This document shows, piece after piece, positions 33,992 to 42,951 of a DNA stretch of 64,000 nucleotides. The translations under genes were made by a program, and so were the position numbers. Source of the stretch: Arthrobacter hankyongi (GTDB lineage: Bacteria > Actinomycetota > Actinomycetes > Actinomycetales > Micrococcaceae); contig NZ_JAKLTQ010000003.1 of the NCBI RefSeq assembly GCF_022012395.1, forward strand, positions 186,001-250,000, written 5' to 3'. Within the stretch, counting starts at the first letter, position 1; each line of letters starts with the position of its first letter. The notes under the pieces are model-generated. The model saw only the letters and a list, made by a program, of their open reading frames with translations, ran no database searches and was not told the DNA's origin.

Positions 33992-34600
33992 ATGGACAGC
34001 CCCCTGCCGCAGGCAGCAACCTACCTGGCCGCCGCCGCCAGCTTCCGGGAATTGCTCGCCAGGGTGCCGCCGGACGCCTGGGACCGCCCGGGCCTGGGCC
34101 ACTGGACGGTGCGCACGCTCGCCGGGCACACCAGCCGCGCGCTGGTGACGGTGCTGACCTACCTGGACCAGCCGGCGGAGCGGGTGGAACGGGAATCGGC
34201 CGCCGCCTATTTCAGCGGGCTGGATTTCAGCTCATCGCCGGACATCACCGCCCGGGCCGTGGCCGCCGGCGAGGCGCTGGGGGAGGATCCGCTGGCCACG
34301 GTGGACGGCCTGCTGGCCCGGCTGCAGCAGCGGCTGCCGCGGGAAACCGACAGGGTCATCCACACCATCGCCGGCGGCATGCGGATCAGCGACTATCTGC
34401 CCACCCGCATCTTCGAACTGGCCGTGCACTCGCTGGACCTGGCGGCGGCCTGCGGGCTGGCCGTCCGGCTGCCACCGGACGTGGAACGCGCAGCGGCCGA
34501 ACTGGCGGTGCAGATCGCCGTCGGCCGCGGCGACGGCGCTCCGGTCCTGCAGGCCCTGACCGGCAGGGCAGCGCTGCCGCAAGGATATTCGGTGGTCTAA
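33992..34600 (+). CDS. Maleylpyruvate isomerase family (mycothiol-dependent, DinB-fold) protein
   Basis: 202 residues of the TIGR03083/MDMPI-type group, with the N-terminal four-helix DinB-like part: FRELLARVPPDAWDRPGLGHWTVRTLAGHTSR carries the first metal-ligand His, and FELAVHSLDLAAACG the later one. Characterised relatives use mycothiol as cofactor; the substrate here is unknown. It is transcribed divergently from the methyltransferase. Confidence 0.82.
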   Translation: MDSPLPQAATYLAAAASFRELLARVPPDAWDRPGLGHWTVRTLAGHTSRALVTVLTYLDQPAERVERESAAAYFSGLDFSSSPDITARAVAAGEALGEDPLATVDGLLARLQQRLPRETDRVIHTIAGGMRISDYLPTRIFELAVHSLDLAAACGLAVRLPPDVERAAAELAVQIAVGRGDGAPVLQALTGRAALPQGYSVV

Positions 34601-34622
34601 CCCCCGCACCCACCCCACCCGG

Positions 34623-36023
34623 CTATGGCCGGTTGCGGATGGCGACGGCGGAGACCACACCGCCGGCGTAGAGCAGCAGCGCGGCGGCCAGGGCTGCGCG
34701 GCGGAACCCCGGATAGTCCAGCACGCCGCCGGTGATCGTACCGGCCGCGGCGATGGCAACCAGTCCGGCGATGCGGGCCACTGCGTTGTTCACCGCAGAG
34801 GCAATCCCGCTGCGTTGCGGTGCTACCGCGCCGAGCACCGCGGCGGTCAGCGGCGCGACGGTAGCGGCCAGGCCCAGGCCGGCCAGCAGCACACCGGGCA
34901 GGATCTGCGGCCAGAAGGCCAGCGGCTCGTGTACGGACACCATGAGCAGGAACCCGGTCCCGGCGAGCACCGGCCCCGCGGCCATGAACAGGCGAGGCCC
35001 GTACCGGCCCGAGAGCCTGCCGAACCAGGCAGCCAGGGCGAGCGAGAGTACGCTCATCGGCAACGTCGCCAGGCCGGCGGCGGCAGCGCTGAAGCCGGCG
35101 GCCTGCTGCAGGAAGACCGGAAGCGCGAACAGGCCCAGGGCCAGGCCGGCATAGATCCCCGCCGTGGCGATATTGCCGACGCCGAAATTGCGCTCGCCGA
35201 ACATCTGCAGCGGCATCATCGGGTCAGGGGTGCGGTGTTCACACCACACAAAGACCGCCAGGCTGATCAGCCCGGCGGACAGCGGCACCAGCACCCGCGG
35301 GTCCGTCCAGCCGAGCCGCTGCTGCTCGATCAGCGCGAACACCGGACCGGCCAGGCCGGCTGCGGTCAGGCACACGCCCAGGACGTCGACCGGCGGCCGG
35401 GAAGCAGCCCGGGGCGGATCGGCCAGCCGGGCCAGCAGCCACAGGGTGGCGGCGACCGGCAGCACGTTCACGGCAAAGACCACCCGCCAGCCCACCGTAT
35501 CCACCAGCAGGCCGCCGAGTACCGGGCCGATGATGTAGGCCGTGCCGGTCCAGGCCGTCCACACGCCGATCGCCCGGTGCTGCTCGCGTCCGCCGAAGGT
35601 CGAGGTGATCAGGGCCAGCGAGGCCGGCACGAGCAGCGCGGCGCCGCTACCCTGAACAATGCGTGCCGCCACGAGGCCGGCCGCGGCCGGCGCCGCCGCG
35701 CAGGCCAGCGAAGCAGCCCCGAAGACCAGCAGGCCCGCCCGCAGGATCCGGATCCTGCCGAACACATCGGACAGGGCGCCGGCCACCAGGATCAGCGCGC
35801 CCAGGGCCAGCAAGTAGCCGCCCACCACCCACTGCTGCACGGCCAGTCCTCCGCCGAGGTCCCGGTCAATGGCCGGCAGCGCCACATTCACCACGGACGC
35901 GTCCAGGAAAGCCACGAAGGACGCCAGGATCGCCACCCACAGCACCGTGGCTTCCCCGGACAGGCTCCGCATCGGTCCGGACCGGGGGCGTCCGCGGCGG
36001 GCTGGCGGGCTGTGGGTAGGCAT
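34623..36023 (-). CDS. MFS drug exporter, DHA2 (EmrB/QacA) family
   Basis: 466 residues with about 14 membrane helices. Motifs: AFLDASVVNVALPAIDRDLG in TM1, GALSDVFGRIRIL (motif A) and GPVLGGLLVDTVGWRVVFAVN (motif C, antiporter type). The family expels hydrophobic cations and antibiotics using the proton gradient. TAGTAT on the minus strand lies 8 nt before the ATG, so the mRNA may be leaderless. No adjacent regulator is evident. Confidence 0.88.
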   Translation of the reverse strand: MPTHSPPARRGRPRSGPMRSLSGEATVLWVAILASFVAFLDASVVNVALPAIDRDLGGGLAVQQWVVGGYLLALGALILVAGALSDVFGRIRILRAGLLVFGAASLACAAAPAAAGLVAARIVQGSGAALLVPASLALITSTFGGREQHRAIGVWTAWTGTAYIIGPVLGGLLVDTVGWRVVFAVNVLPVAATLWLLARLADPPRAASRPPVDVLGVCLTAAGLAGPVFALIEQQRLGWTDPRVLVPLSAGLISLAVFVWCEHRTPDPMMPLQMFGERNFGVGNIATAGIYAGLALGLFALPVFLQQAAGFSAAAAGLATLPMSVLSLALAAWFGRLSGRYGPRLFMAAGPVLAGTGFLLMVSVHEPLAFWPQILPGVLLAGLGLAATVAPLTAAVLGAVAPQRSGIASAVNNAVARIAGLVAIAAAGTITGGVLDYPGFRRAALAAALLLYAGGVVSAVAIRNRP

Positions 36024-36054
36024 GAACCGGGATACTACTCTCCGGCTGCTGCCT

Positions 36055-37146
36055 TCAGGGACGGGCTGTCACCCTCACCTTCTGTACGGCGTTGTTGCCC
36101 ATGCCCTGGACGTTCCATTCCGGCTCCAGCGGCTGGATCTGGCCGATGGCATCCATGGCCCGGCACATCAGCTCGTGTCTGCCCGGCTCCGCCTGCCAGC
36201 GGAAGGACCAGCCACGCCAGGCGAACTCACCGTCCGGCGGGTCCAGCTGTGCGTCGGACCAGACGCCGTCGACGGCGACCTGGACCTGCCGGATGGGCGC
36301 CCGGCCGGACCAGGCCCGCCCGCGCAGCAGCACCGGCCCGGACTCGACCAGCCGGTCCCGGGTGAAGAAGTCCGGGATGCCCGGCGGCACCATCAGCGAA
36401 CGGACCCGTATCCGGGTGACCGGCTCGCCCGGGTCGTCCGCAGAGGCTTGGTATCGGTAGAACGCCATCTGCTGGAAGCCCGTGAACGGCGCGGTCACGG
36501 CCTCGATCCCGGTCAGCCATTTCACGCTGGCCATGCCGTACCAGCCGGGCACCACCAGCCGCACCGGGAAGCCATGCTGCGGCGGCAGCGGCGCGCCGTT
36601 CATGGCGTAGGCCAGCAACACATCCGGGGACATCGCCTCGGAAACCGTCAGGCTCCGGGCATAGTCCTGTTCCTCGCCGCCCTGGACGCCCCGGTCCGCC
36701 CCGGTGAACACAATGTCCACCGCCGCAGCTTCCACGCCGGCCTCCTCGAGCAGCGCAGCCAGCGGGGTGCCGGTCCAATCGGCGGTGCCGATCCCGCCGT
36801 GGATCCACGGCTGGCTCACCGGCCGCGGCTCGAGCATGCTCCGGCCGTTGCCTGCGCACTCCAGCGTGACGGCCAGCGTGCGCTGTTCGCGGGCCTGCAG
36901 CTGGGCCAGCGTGAACTCCAGCGGATGGCGGACCGCGCCGCCGATCCGCAGCCGCCAGGCTCCGGCGTCGATGACGGGGACATCGAAGTGGATGAGCAGA
37001 TAGTGCATGCCGGCCGGGGTGCGGTCGACGGCGAGCATCTCCAGCGGCATGGCATGGTTGCGGGAGGCCAGCTGCAGTTCTTCGGCGGTCAGCGGCACAG
37101 CCGGTGCGGCCCCGGCTCCCGATTGCGGTTTGGGAAGGGTCTTCAT
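36055..37146 (-). CDS. Sulfite oxidase-like molybdopterin-dependent oxidoreductase
   Basis: 363 residues. The molybdopterin-binding domain (about 20-230) has VTLECAGNGRS, whose Cys ligates molybdenum, WTGTPLAALLEEAG and VVPGWYGMASVKWL. A C-terminal dimerisation domain of Ig type (about 240-360) follows. There is no twin-arginine signal, so it is probably cytoplasmic; the electron acceptor is unknown. Start at ATG 37146; the longer frame overlaps the Crp-family gene. Substrates in this family include sulfite and oxidised methionine. Confidence 0.87.
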   Translation of the reverse strand: MKTLPKPQSGAGAAPAVPLTAEELQLASRNHAMPLEMLAVDRTPAGMHYLLIHFDVPVIDAGAWRLRIGGAVRHPLEFTLAQLQAREQRTLAVTLECAGNGRSMLEPRPVSQPWIHGGIGTADWTGTPLAALLEEAGVEAAAVDIVFTGADRGVQGGEEQDYARSLTVSEAMSPDVLLAYAMNGAPLPPQHGFPVRLVVPGWYGMASVKWLTGIEAVTAPFTGFQQMAFYRYQASADDPGEPVTRIRVRSLMVPPGIPDFFTRDRLVESGPVLLRGRAWSGRAPIRQVQVAVDGVWSDAQLDPPDGEFAWRGWSFRWQAEPGRHELMCRAMDAIGQIQPLEPEWNVQGMGNNAVQKVRVTARP

Positions 37147-37177
37147 GGGTCCAGTGTTGGCCGCGGCCGGGACGGTG

Positions 37178-37960
37178 TCAGGAACCTGGGTTCCAGATCG
37201 CCAGTTCCGCCAGCCGGCCGGGTTCGACGACGACGATCCGGTCCCGTTCGGTGCGCACCACGCCGGCTTCGCGCAGTTCGCGCAGGATGCGCACCACCAC
37301 CTCGCGCACCGAGCCCACGGCCTGCGCCAGTTCCTGCTGCGTGGTGCGGGCGGCCAGCTCCGGGGCGGCACCCGGCCAGGGCACGGGCAGGACCGGCTGG
37401 CCGGCGTCGGGTCCGGCAGCCAGGTCCAGCAGGTGCCGGGCCACCCGCTGGCGCACCGAGGTGAAGGCGCTGCCCGGGATCTCAGCCATGAAGCCGAGCA
37501 CGCGCTCGCTCAGTTCGCGCAGGAACACCTGGGCCACCGGCAGCTCGCGCGCCGCGGCACCGCGCGCCCGCCCGGGGGAGAGCCGCAGCAGTTCGGCGTC
37601 GGTCAGCGCCACCGCGCTCGCCGGCTGGGCGAAGTGCGGCGCGAACAGGGACACCACCCCCATCAGCGACCCGCGGCGGCAGTAGCGCACCGTGATGGTC
37701 CGTCCGTCCGGCGCCGTGGCGTAGAACTTCAGCAGCCCGGAGACCATCAGTTCCAGGTGCGGGGCCGAATCGCCTTCACGGTGGGTCACCGTGCCGGCCG
37801 GAACCCAGACCCGGGTGCAGCCGGCGAGCAGGTCATCCAGCAGCGGCGCCGGCAGGCTGCCCAGCTGCGACGCGGAAACCGCCCGCTGGGCCAGGGCATC
37901 CGCGCTCCAGCCACCCACCGGCTGTCCGCCGTTCAGTTTCTGCGCAGGATTCTGTGCCAC
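37178..37960 (-). CDS. Crp/Fnr-family transcription regulator
   Basis: 260 residues. The N-terminal cyclic-nucleotide-type beta-barrel (about 40-150) and long dimer helix are followed by a winged helix (about 185-255) with RTTQQELAQAVGSVREVVVRILRELREAGVV. No Cys cluster for an Fnr iron-sulfur centre is present. GTG start at 37960 behind GGGAGG. It lies directly upstream of the molybdopterin oxidoreductase gene and may control it, for example in response to a redox or nucleotide signal. Confidence 0.87.
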   Translation of the reverse strand: MAQNPAQKLNGGQPVGGWSADALAQRAVSASQLGSLPAPLLDDLLAGCTRVWVPAGTVTHREGDSAPHLELMVSGLLKFYATAPDGRTITVRYCRRGSLMGVVSLFAPHFAQPASAVALTDAELLRLSPGRARGAAARELPVAQVFLRELSERVLGFMAEIPGSAFTSVRQRVARHLLDLAAGPDAGQPVLPVPWPGAAPELAARTTQQELAQAVGSVREVVVRILRELREAGVVRTERDRIVVVEPGRLAELAIWNPGS

Positions 37961-38158
37961 CTTGACCTCCCGGTCCGCAGCAGGCCCTGCTCTTATGCTA
38001 AGCCCGCCGGGCCCGGCCCGAAGCGTCCGGTGGCCGGCTGCGCCGGGGATCCGGGCGGATAAAGGCCGGGCGGGTCCGGCACCTCTGGCGGGCCGGTGCC
38101 GGCTGTGCCACCGTGGAAGGTATCCACCCAACTGCCATTCGGCTTTAAGGACGACATC

Positions 38159-38539
38159 ATGTTCACTCCAAAGCGCGCCTTCAGCGGCTTCAGTGTCAAT
38201 GACACTGCGGCCGCCAGACAGTTCTATGGGGAAACCTTGGGCCTGGCGGTGGCCGAGGGGCCGATGGGCATCCTCGACCTGACGCTGCCTGGCGGCGCCA
38301 AGGTCATCATGTACCCGAAGCAGGACCACGAACCGGCCTCCTTCACCATCCTGAACTTCGCCGTGGACGACGTCGAAGCGGCAGTGGAAGAGCTTAACAA
38401 GCGCGGCGTGCTGACCAAGATCTACGACGATCCGCAGCTGCCGACCGACGACAAGGGAATCATGCGCGGGCATGGGCCGGACATCGCCTGGTTCAAGGAT
38501 CCGGCCGGCAATGTGCTCTCGGTGATCCAGGCGGAGTAG
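38159..38539 (+). CDS. VOC superfamily (glyoxalase-like) protein
   Basis: 126 residues with the paired beta-alpha-beta-beta-beta fold: [21 protein letters not shown] at the start and [16 protein letters not shown] at the end. The family includes glyoxalases, dioxygenases and resistance proteins; the function here is unknown. ATG at 38159 follows TTTAAGGA. It is divergent from the Crp/Fnr gene. Confidence 0.85.
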   Translation: MFTPKRAFSGFSVNDTAAARQFYGETLGLAVAEGPMGILDLTLPGGAKVIMYPKQDHEPASFTILNFAVDDVEAAVEELNKRGVLTKIYDDPQLPTDDKGIMRGHGPDIAWFKDPAGNVLSVIQAE

Positions 38540-38574
38540 GCCCCTGCCCGGCGGCCTGCTGGCCCCGCAGCGGC

Positions 38575-39972
38575 TCAGACGACGGCGTTCCGCCGTGCTG
38601 CCTCGCGGAACCACATCGCGCTGAGCTTGGGAATCCGCTCCAGCGTCTTGAAGTCGATGTAGATGAGGCCGAACCGGTTGCCAAAGCCGGCGTTCCACTC
38701 CAGATTGTCCTGCGCGCTCCAGTGGAAGTACCCCGCCACCGGTACACCCTCGGCAGTCGCACGCTGGAGCTCCGTGAGGCAGGCCCGCAGGAACATTACC
38801 CGGTCCGAGTCGTACACCTTGCCGTCGTCGGCGACCACGTCGGAGGCCGCCCAGCCGTTCTCAGTGATGTAGACCGGCGTGGCGCCCCAGAGCGACCGGA
38901 CGTGGCGTGGCGCCCAGTACATGACCTCGGGCCCGACGATGTGCCAGCCGGACTTCATCGTCGGATGCGACTCGTTGATCGGGATGACCCGGTACCCCGG
39001 CGGCTCGTCGGACGGTGCCACGTAGCAGTCCGGCACGTACACATTGATGCCCACGAAGTCGAGCGGGGAGGCGATCGTCCGCAGCTCCTCGTCGGTGAAC
39101 CTCGGCGCATCCCGGCCGGCGTTCGTGAGGTAGGCATCGGTGTAGCGGCCCTCGAGCATGACTGTCACGAACGGGGCGTTCAGCTCGCGGGTGGCCGTCT
39201 CCGCCGCCTTGACGTAGTCCGGTCTGTCGATCGCAGGGACGGCGGCCCGGATGTTCTCGGCGAAGCCCACCCGGGTGCCTGCTCGGCCGCGGGCGCGGAT
39301 CGCCTGCACGGCCAGGCCGTGTCCGAGCACCGCGTGGTGCCGGACCTGGTTGAGCTCGGCGTCGGAGAGGCTGAGTCCCGGGGCGATGCTGACGTGGTAG
39401 GTCTTGCCGCCGCCGATGTCGAGGTCGGCCCCTCGGTGGCCCATGTCCACGAATGACCGGAACTCATTGATGGTGAAGTAGTGCTGCACGCGGTCGCCGA
39501 GTTGCCCGGCGACATAGCCGGCGTAGTCGGCGAACGCCTTCGCCGTGTCCTTGGACTGCCAGCCGCCGTGTCGGTCCTGCAGGGCCTGCGGCAGGTCCCA
39601 GTGGTACAGCGTCGCGAACGGCTCGATGCCGGCGCCGAGCAGCTCGTCGGCGAGCCTGCTGTAGAAGTCCAGCCCCTTCCGGTTCGGCGCCCCAGTACCG
39701 TCGGGAAAGATCCGCGGCCAGGCAATCGAGAACCGGTATGCGGTGGCGCCGATCGACTTCATCAGCGCGACGTCTTCGCGGTACCGGTGGTAGTGGTCGT
39801 TGGCTACGTCGCCGTTGTCGTTGTTGCGGATGTTGCCGGGCGTGTGGGCATAGGTGTCCCAAATGGACCCACCCTTGCCGTCCTCGTTCCACGCACCTTC
39901 GATCTGGTAGGACGAGGTGGCGACACCCCAGCGGAAGCCGTCCGGAAACCGGAGGCCGGCAGCTGCGCTCAT
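38575..39972 (-). CDS. GH1 beta-glucosidase
   Basis: 465 residues of glycoside hydrolase family 1. FRWGVATSSYQIEGAWNEDG begins the barrel. The acid/base is the Glu in TINEF, where the usual Pro of the NEP motif is Phe. The nucleophile Glu is in VYITENGWA. The start at ATG 39972 is preferred because AGGAGG ends eight bases upstream; the GTG at 39978 is too close. The gene is single and convergent to the VOC gene. Sugar specificity cannot be stated. Confidence 0.9.
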   Translation of the reverse strand: MSAAAGLRFPDGFRWGVATSSYQIEGAWNEDGKGGSIWDTYAHTPGNIRNNDNGDVANDHYHRYREDVALMKSIGATAYRFSIAWPRIFPDGTGAPNRKGLDFYSRLADELLGAGIEPFATLYHWDLPQALQDRHGGWQSKDTAKAFADYAGYVAGQLGDRVQHYFTINEFRSFVDMGHRGADLDIGGGKTYHVSIAPGLSLSDAELNQVRHHAVLGHGLAVQAIRARGRAGTRVGFAENIRAAVPAIDRPDYVKAAETATRELNAPFVTVMLEGRYTDAYLTNAGRDAPRFTDEELRTIASPLDFVGINVYVPDCYVAPSDEPPGYRVIPINESHPTMKSGWHIVGPEVMYWAPRHVRSLWGATPVYITENGWAASDVVADDGKVYDSDRVMFLRACLTELQRATAEGVPVAGYFHWSAQDNLEWNAGFGNRFGLIYIDFKTLERIPKLSAMWFREAARRNAVV

Positions 39973-40109
39973 CTTCACGACCTCCTGGCATCTGGTCTGG
40001 GATCACCATGGCCCCTAGGGCGGCCGTTGGCAAGGCTTCGCTGACGGCCGCTGTCGGCTGCCGGCCAGGCGCCTTCGGCGCTCCGGAAGCGTGGCGCCGC
40101 GGCGGCATC

Positions 40110-40868
40110 CTAGGCGAAATAGACGCCGATCCGGTTGCCGTCGATTTCCTCGATCCGGATGTCGATGTCGTAGACCTCGCGCAGCACCTCCGGCTGCATG
40201 ATCTGCCCGGGCGTGCCCTGGTGCAGCAGCCGGCCGCCGCGCATGGCCAGGATGGTGTCCGAATAGCACGAAGCGAAGTTGATGTCGTGGATGACCACCA
40301 CCACCGTCTTGCCCAGTTCGTCGGCCAGCCGGCGCAGCAGGCGCATCATCTCCACCGAGTGCTTCATGTCCAGGTTGTTCAGCGGCTCGTCCAGCAGCAG
40401 GTAGCCGGTGTCCTGCGCCAGCACCATGGCAATGAACGCCCGCTGCCGCTGGCCGCCCGAGAGTTCGTCGACGAACCTGTCCGCCAGCGTCAGCAGGTCC
40501 AGCTGTTCCAGGGCGTACTCGATGTGCCCGCGGTCCTCGGCCGTGGGCCGGCCGCCCGAATGCGGGAACCGGCCGAAGGCCACCAGGTCCCGGACCTTCA
40601 GGCGCATGGTCAGGTGGTTCTCCTGGCGCAGGATGGCCATCGTCCTGGCCAGCTCGCGGCTTCCGGTGGCGGCGACGTCGAGGCCGCCCACCGCCACGCT
40701 TCCGGCGTCCATCGGCTGCAGCCGGGAGATCAGCGACAGCAGCGTGGACTTGCCCGCACCGTTCGGGCCGATGATGGAGGTGACGCCCTCGGAGGGGATC
40801 TCGGCGCTGACCTGGTCCACCACCCGGGCGGTGCCGTAGGACTTGCAGACGCCGGAAAGCCGGATCAC
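40110..40868 (-). CDS. Siderophore ABC transporter, ATP-binding protein
   Basis: 252 residues of the FepC/FecE/YclP group: Walker A GPNGAGKSTLL, signature LSGGQRQRAFIAM, Walker B YLLLDEPLNNLD and switch His in VIHDINFA. It powers import of ferric siderophores. The GTG start overlaps the permease stop as GTGA, so it is the last gene of a four-gene operon transcribed leftward under the iron box at 43996. Confidence 0.93.
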   Translation of the reverse strand: MIRLSGVCKSYGTARVVDQVSAEIPSEGVTSIIGPNGAGKSTLLSLISRLQPMDAGSVAVGGLDVAATGSRELARTMAILRQENHLTMRLKVRDLVAFGRFPHSGGRPTAEDRGHIEYALEQLDLLTLADRFVDELSGGQRQRAFIAMVLAQDTGYLLLDEPLNNLDMKHSVEMMRLLRRLADELGKTVVVVIHDINFASCYSDTILAMRGGRLLHQGTPGQIMQPEVLREVYDIDIRIEEIDGNRIGVYFA

Positions 40869-41884
40869 TTTAGGGAACCTTTCAGCAGCAGGAACAGGAA
40901 CAGGATGCCGCCGGCGAATTCGATGATGATGCTCAGCGCGGTATCGAAACCGAACACCTGCTCCAGCACCAGCTGTCCGCCGATCAGCGCCACCGCACCG
41001 AGCAGGCCGACAATCGGCAGCAGCCAGCGGTGCGAGTATTCGCGGCAGAGTTGGTAGCCCAGGCTCACCACCAGCAGCCCGAAAAAGGTCACCGGACCCA
41101 CCAGCGCCGTGGAGACCGCCACCAGCACCGAGCACATCAGCAGCACCCAGCTGACCACCCGGCGGTGGTCCACGCCCAGATTCACTGCGGTATCCCGGCC
41201 CAGCGCCAGGACGTCCAGAGTGTGGCGCAACCGCCACGCCGCCGCCGCGATGGCCCCGACCACCGCCGCCGAGGCCCAGAGAAGGGCCGGATCCACCTGG
41301 TTGAAGGAGGCAAAGAACAAATCCTGCAGGATGATGTATTCGCTCGGATCCATCAGCCGCTGCAGCAGCGAGGACCCTCCGCGGAAGAGTGTGCCCAGCA
41401 CGATCCCGACCAGCAGCATCAGGTGCAGTGAGCGCGCGCCGCCGGTGAACAGCCAGCGGTAGAGCAGCCCGGAAAACAGCACCATGAGCAGCACCTCGGC
41501 GGCGAACTTCCCGACCACCGGCGCCGTGGCCAGCGTACTCCCGCCCACGGCGAAGACCAGTGCGGTCTGGATGAACAGGTAGAGCGAGTCGAAACCCATG
41601 ATCGAGGGGGTGAGGATCCGGTTGGCCGTCACTGTCTGGAACATCAGCGTGGACAGGCCCACGGCCACGGCAACCAGCAGCATCGCGGCGACCTTGACTG
41701 CGCGGCGGGGCAGGACGTAGCCGAGGTTGCCGCGCAGATCCAGGGTCATGAAGAGCACGACGGCGGCCAGCGTGGCGATAGCGAGCATAGCCAGCACGAC
41801 GGCGGGGGAGGCCGCGCGCGGCAGTCCGCTCCGGCGTCGTGCAGTCAGTTCCGGTGCCTGCGGCACCGCCGCCCGGTCAGCCAC
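40865..41884 (-). CDS. Siderophore ABC transporter, permease (FecCD family)
   Basis: 339 residues with about nine to ten membrane helices. It has FecCD-family features such as QTVTANRILTPSIMGFDSLY and DVLALGRDTAVNLGV (the coupling helix to the ATPase). It resembles the YclO subgroup. The GTG start overlaps the preceding permease by eight bases. It forms a heterodimer with the 41877-42929 product. Confidence 0.91.
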   Translation of the reverse strand: MADRAAVPQAPELTARRRSGLPRAASPAVVLAMLAIATLAAVVLFMTLDLRGNLGYVLPRRAVKVAAMLLVAVAVGLSTLMFQTVTANRILTPSIMGFDSLYLFIQTALVFAVGGSTLATAPVVGKFAAEVLLMVLFSGLLYRWLFTGGARSLHLMLLVGIVLGTLFRGGSSLLQRLMDPSEYIILQDLFFASFNQVDPALLWASAAVVGAIAAAAWRLRHTLDVLALGRDTAVNLGVDHRRVVSWVLLMCSVLVAVSTALVGPVTFFGLLVVSLGYQLCREYSHRWLLPIVGLLGAVALIGGQLVLEQVFGFDTALSIIIEFAGGILFLFLLLKGSLK

Positions 41885-42929
41885 GGGCCTTCCTCCCGCG
41901 CAGCAGCAGGAACAGGAAGATCACTGCGCCGAGCACGGACATGACCATGCCGACGGGAACCTCGTAAGGGTAGCGGATGGTGCGTCCCAGGATGTCGCAG
42001 CCAAGCACGAAGCCGGCGCCGAACACGGCAGTCCATGGCACGGCCCGGCGCAGGTTGTCCCCGAAGATCAACGAAACGATGTTGGGCACCACCAGGCCCA
42101 GGAAAGGTACCGCGCCCACGGTGGTGACCACGACGGCGGAAATCAGGGCCACCAGGGTCAGGCCCAGGCGCATGATCGCCTTGTAGTTCATCCCCAGATT
42201 TGTGGTGAAGTCGGCCCCCATGCCGGCCACCGTGAAACGGTCGGCGGCGATGTAGCCGAGCACCGTCAGCCCGGCGACAATCCAGAGCAGTTCATAGCGC
42301 CCGCGCAGCACCCCGGAGAAGTCGCCGATCATCCAGTTGTTCAAGGTCTGCAGCAGGTCGAAGCGGTAGGCGAAGAAGGTGGTGACCGACGCGATGACGC
42401 CGCCGAGCATGATCCCGACCAGCGGCACCAGCAGCGTATTGCGGGCCGGCAACCGGCGCAGCACGGCCAGGAACAGGGCGGTTCCGGCCAGGGCGAAGCC
42501 GCTGGCGATGCCCATCTTGGCCAGCAGCGGGGCGGCCGGGGCGAGCACGGTGACCACCAGGATGCCCAGCGTGGCCGATTCCACGGTGCCCACGGTGGAC
42601 GGTTCGACGAACCGGTTGCGGACCATCAGTTGCATGATCAGTCCGGCCACGGCGACGGCGGTACCGGCGAGGATGACGGCCAGGGTGCGCGGGACGCGGG
42701 AGATCCAGAAGATGTCCCAGGCGTCCTGGCTGCCGGAGAGCAGGGCGGGCAGCGAGACGTCGGAGACCCCGACGAACATGCTGGCGGCCGCGAGGATGGC
42801 AGTGCCCCCTCCGGCCAGGGCCAGCAGCACGGCCTCGCGCACCGCGGCGCGGTGCGCGTCGGAACGGCCGGCCGCCGACGGCGATGCTGCGTCCGCGGCG
42901 GCCGGCCGGTTGACGGCGGATATTGCCAT
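41877..42929 (-). CDS. Siderophore ABC transporter, permease (FecCD family)
   Basis: 350 residues, multi-pass. VAVAGLIMQLMVRNRFVEPSTVG and FTVAGMGADFTTNLGMNYK are the family blocks; FLGLVVPNIVSLIFGDN matches the conserved cytoplasmic loop. It resembles YclN. A charged Ala-rich N-terminal extension of about 35 residues precedes the first helix. It lies 22 bp after the binding-protein gene. Confidence 0.91.
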   Translation of the reverse strand: MAISAVNRPAAADAASPSAAGRSDAHRAAVREAVLLALAGGGTAILAAASMFVGVSDVSLPALLSGSQDAWDIFWISRVPRTLAVILAGTAVAVAGLIMQLMVRNRFVEPSTVGTVESATLGILVVTVLAPAAPLLAKMGIASGFALAGTALFLAVLRRLPARNTLLVPLVGIMLGGVIASVTTFFAYRFDLLQTLNNWMIGDFSGVLRGRYELLWIVAGLTVLGYIAADRFTVAGMGADFTTNLGMNYKAIMRLGLTLVALISAVVVTTVGAVPFLGLVVPNIVSLIFGDNLRRAVPWTAVFGAGFVLGCDILGRTIRYPYEVPVGMVMSVLGAVIFLFLLLRGRKARG

Positions 42930-42951
42930 GCTTGCGTTCCGTCGTGCCTGG

